DNA from: Desulfarculaceae bacterium
Lineage (GTDB): Bacteria; Desulfobacterota; Desulfarculia; Desulfarculales; Desulfarculaceae
Assembly: GCA_021737645.1 (NCBI GenBank)
Contig: JAIPDO010000009.1
Span: 20,984 to 84,983 of the forward strand
DNA: 64,000 bases
Direction of reading: 5' to 3'
Of this stretch, positions 63,327 through 64,000 are shown piece after piece. The notes beneath the pieces are model-generated. The model did no database searches and was not told the origin of the DNA. It saw only the letters and a list, made by a program, of their open reading frames with translations. The position numbers were made by a program, and so were the translations under genes. Every line of letters starts with the position of its first letter. Position 1 is the stretch's first letter.

Positions 63327-64000
63327 CTAGTCACCTTGTTTGCCCTGGCGAATGGCGTTCTCCACCGCCCTGACCGTGTCGGCCAGCTCCGGGTCCTGGG
63401 CCAAGAGCTTCTCCACCCGCTGCACCCCCTTGACCACCGTGGAGTGATCCTTGCCGCCCAGAGCTTGGCCTATCTCCGGGAAAGAGGCCTTGGTCAGGCG
63501 GCGGGCCAGATACATGGCCACCTGGCGCGGTCGGCTGATGTCCCGGCTCTTGCGCGCGCTCTTGATGTCCGCCGGGCGGATGCCGTAATGAGCCGCCACC
63601 ACCCTGAGCACGTCCTCCACCCCCACCAGATGCTCGCTGGCCAGAGGCCCCAAAACCTGGCGGGCCAACTCCAGGCTTACCTCGGTGCCCCGTAGGCGGC
63701 TTACCGCCATTAGGCGGTTGAGGTAGCCCTCCAGCACCCGGATGGACGACTCGGGCTGATTGGCCAGGTAGGAGGCCACTTGGCGGCTGAGCACCACTCC
63801 CTTGTCCGTGGCCTTGCGCTGCAAGATGGCCATCTTGGTTTCGGCGTCCGGGGTTTGCAGATCGGCCAACAGCCCCCACTCGAAACGGGTGCGCAAACGG
63901 CTGGCCAAGCCGGGGATGTCCCTGGGCAGCTTGTCTCTGGTCAACACGATCTGGCGCCCGGCCTGAAACAGGGCGTCAAAGGTGTGAAAAAATTCCTCCT
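63327..64000 (-). CDS. dnaA: chromosomal replication initiator DnaA, C-terminal part (start beyond window)
   Basis: Frame open to window edge: EEFFHTFDALFQAGRQIVLTRDKLPRDIPGLASRLRTRFEWGLLADLQTPDAETKMAIL...RPRQVAMYLARRLTKASFPEIGQALGGKDHSTVVKGVQRVEKLL. Confidence 0.98.
   Translation of the reverse strand, partial: EEFFHTFDALFQAGRQIVLTRDKLPRDIPGLASRLRTRFEWGLLADLQTPDAETKMAILQRKATDKGVVLSRQVASYLANQPESSIRVLEGYLNRLMAVSRLRGTEVSLELARQVLGPLASEHLVGVEDVLRVVAAHYGIRPADIKSARKSRDISRPRQVAMYLARRLTKASFPEIGQALGGKDHSTVVKGVQRVEKLLAQDPELADTVRAVENAIRQGKQGD

Overview
This GC-rich 64 kb window appears to be origin-proximal sequence from a Desulfobacterota/deltaproteobacterium-like chromosome. That assignment is inferred from gene content and is not proven. 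Core blocks, left to right: ATP synthase atpA(partial)-atpH-atpF-atpF' (-), bactofilin and TPR protein (-), mreBCD-mrdA-rodA (-), rpmH-rnpA-yidD-yidC-jag (+), mnmE-rsmG (+), trmFO and rimO (+), a sigma-70 factor (+), gpsA-gyrA (-), gyrB (+), dnaN (-) and the dnaA 3' part (-). The dnaA-dnaN gap (about 790 bp) has a cluster of TTTTCCACC-type DnaA-box-like 9-mers next to an AT-rich imperfect palindrome, a good oriC candidate. Three parS-like sites (one a perfect TGTTTCACGTGAAACA) lie just after rsmG and beside a PAS histidine kinase, with no parAB next to them. The most unusual gene is an uninterrupted 776-codon ORF at 33220-35547. It fuses a PLP cysteine synthase to a cysteinyl-tRNA-synthetase-like domain whose HIGH, KIIK and KMSKS motifs are all degenerate (DLGL / RTVN / KASRV). 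Other items: a family of about 110 nt structured intergenic repeats whose stems vary in sequence but stay paired, composite islands of three repeat families, a GAF/CxxC-CPxC protein remnant with an in-frame TGA, a DUF3786 - BFD-like - CooC cluster, an AT-rich tandem pair of GFA-family genes, and an orphan minus-strand intrinsic terminator. All calls were made by reading the sequence; no database search was run.
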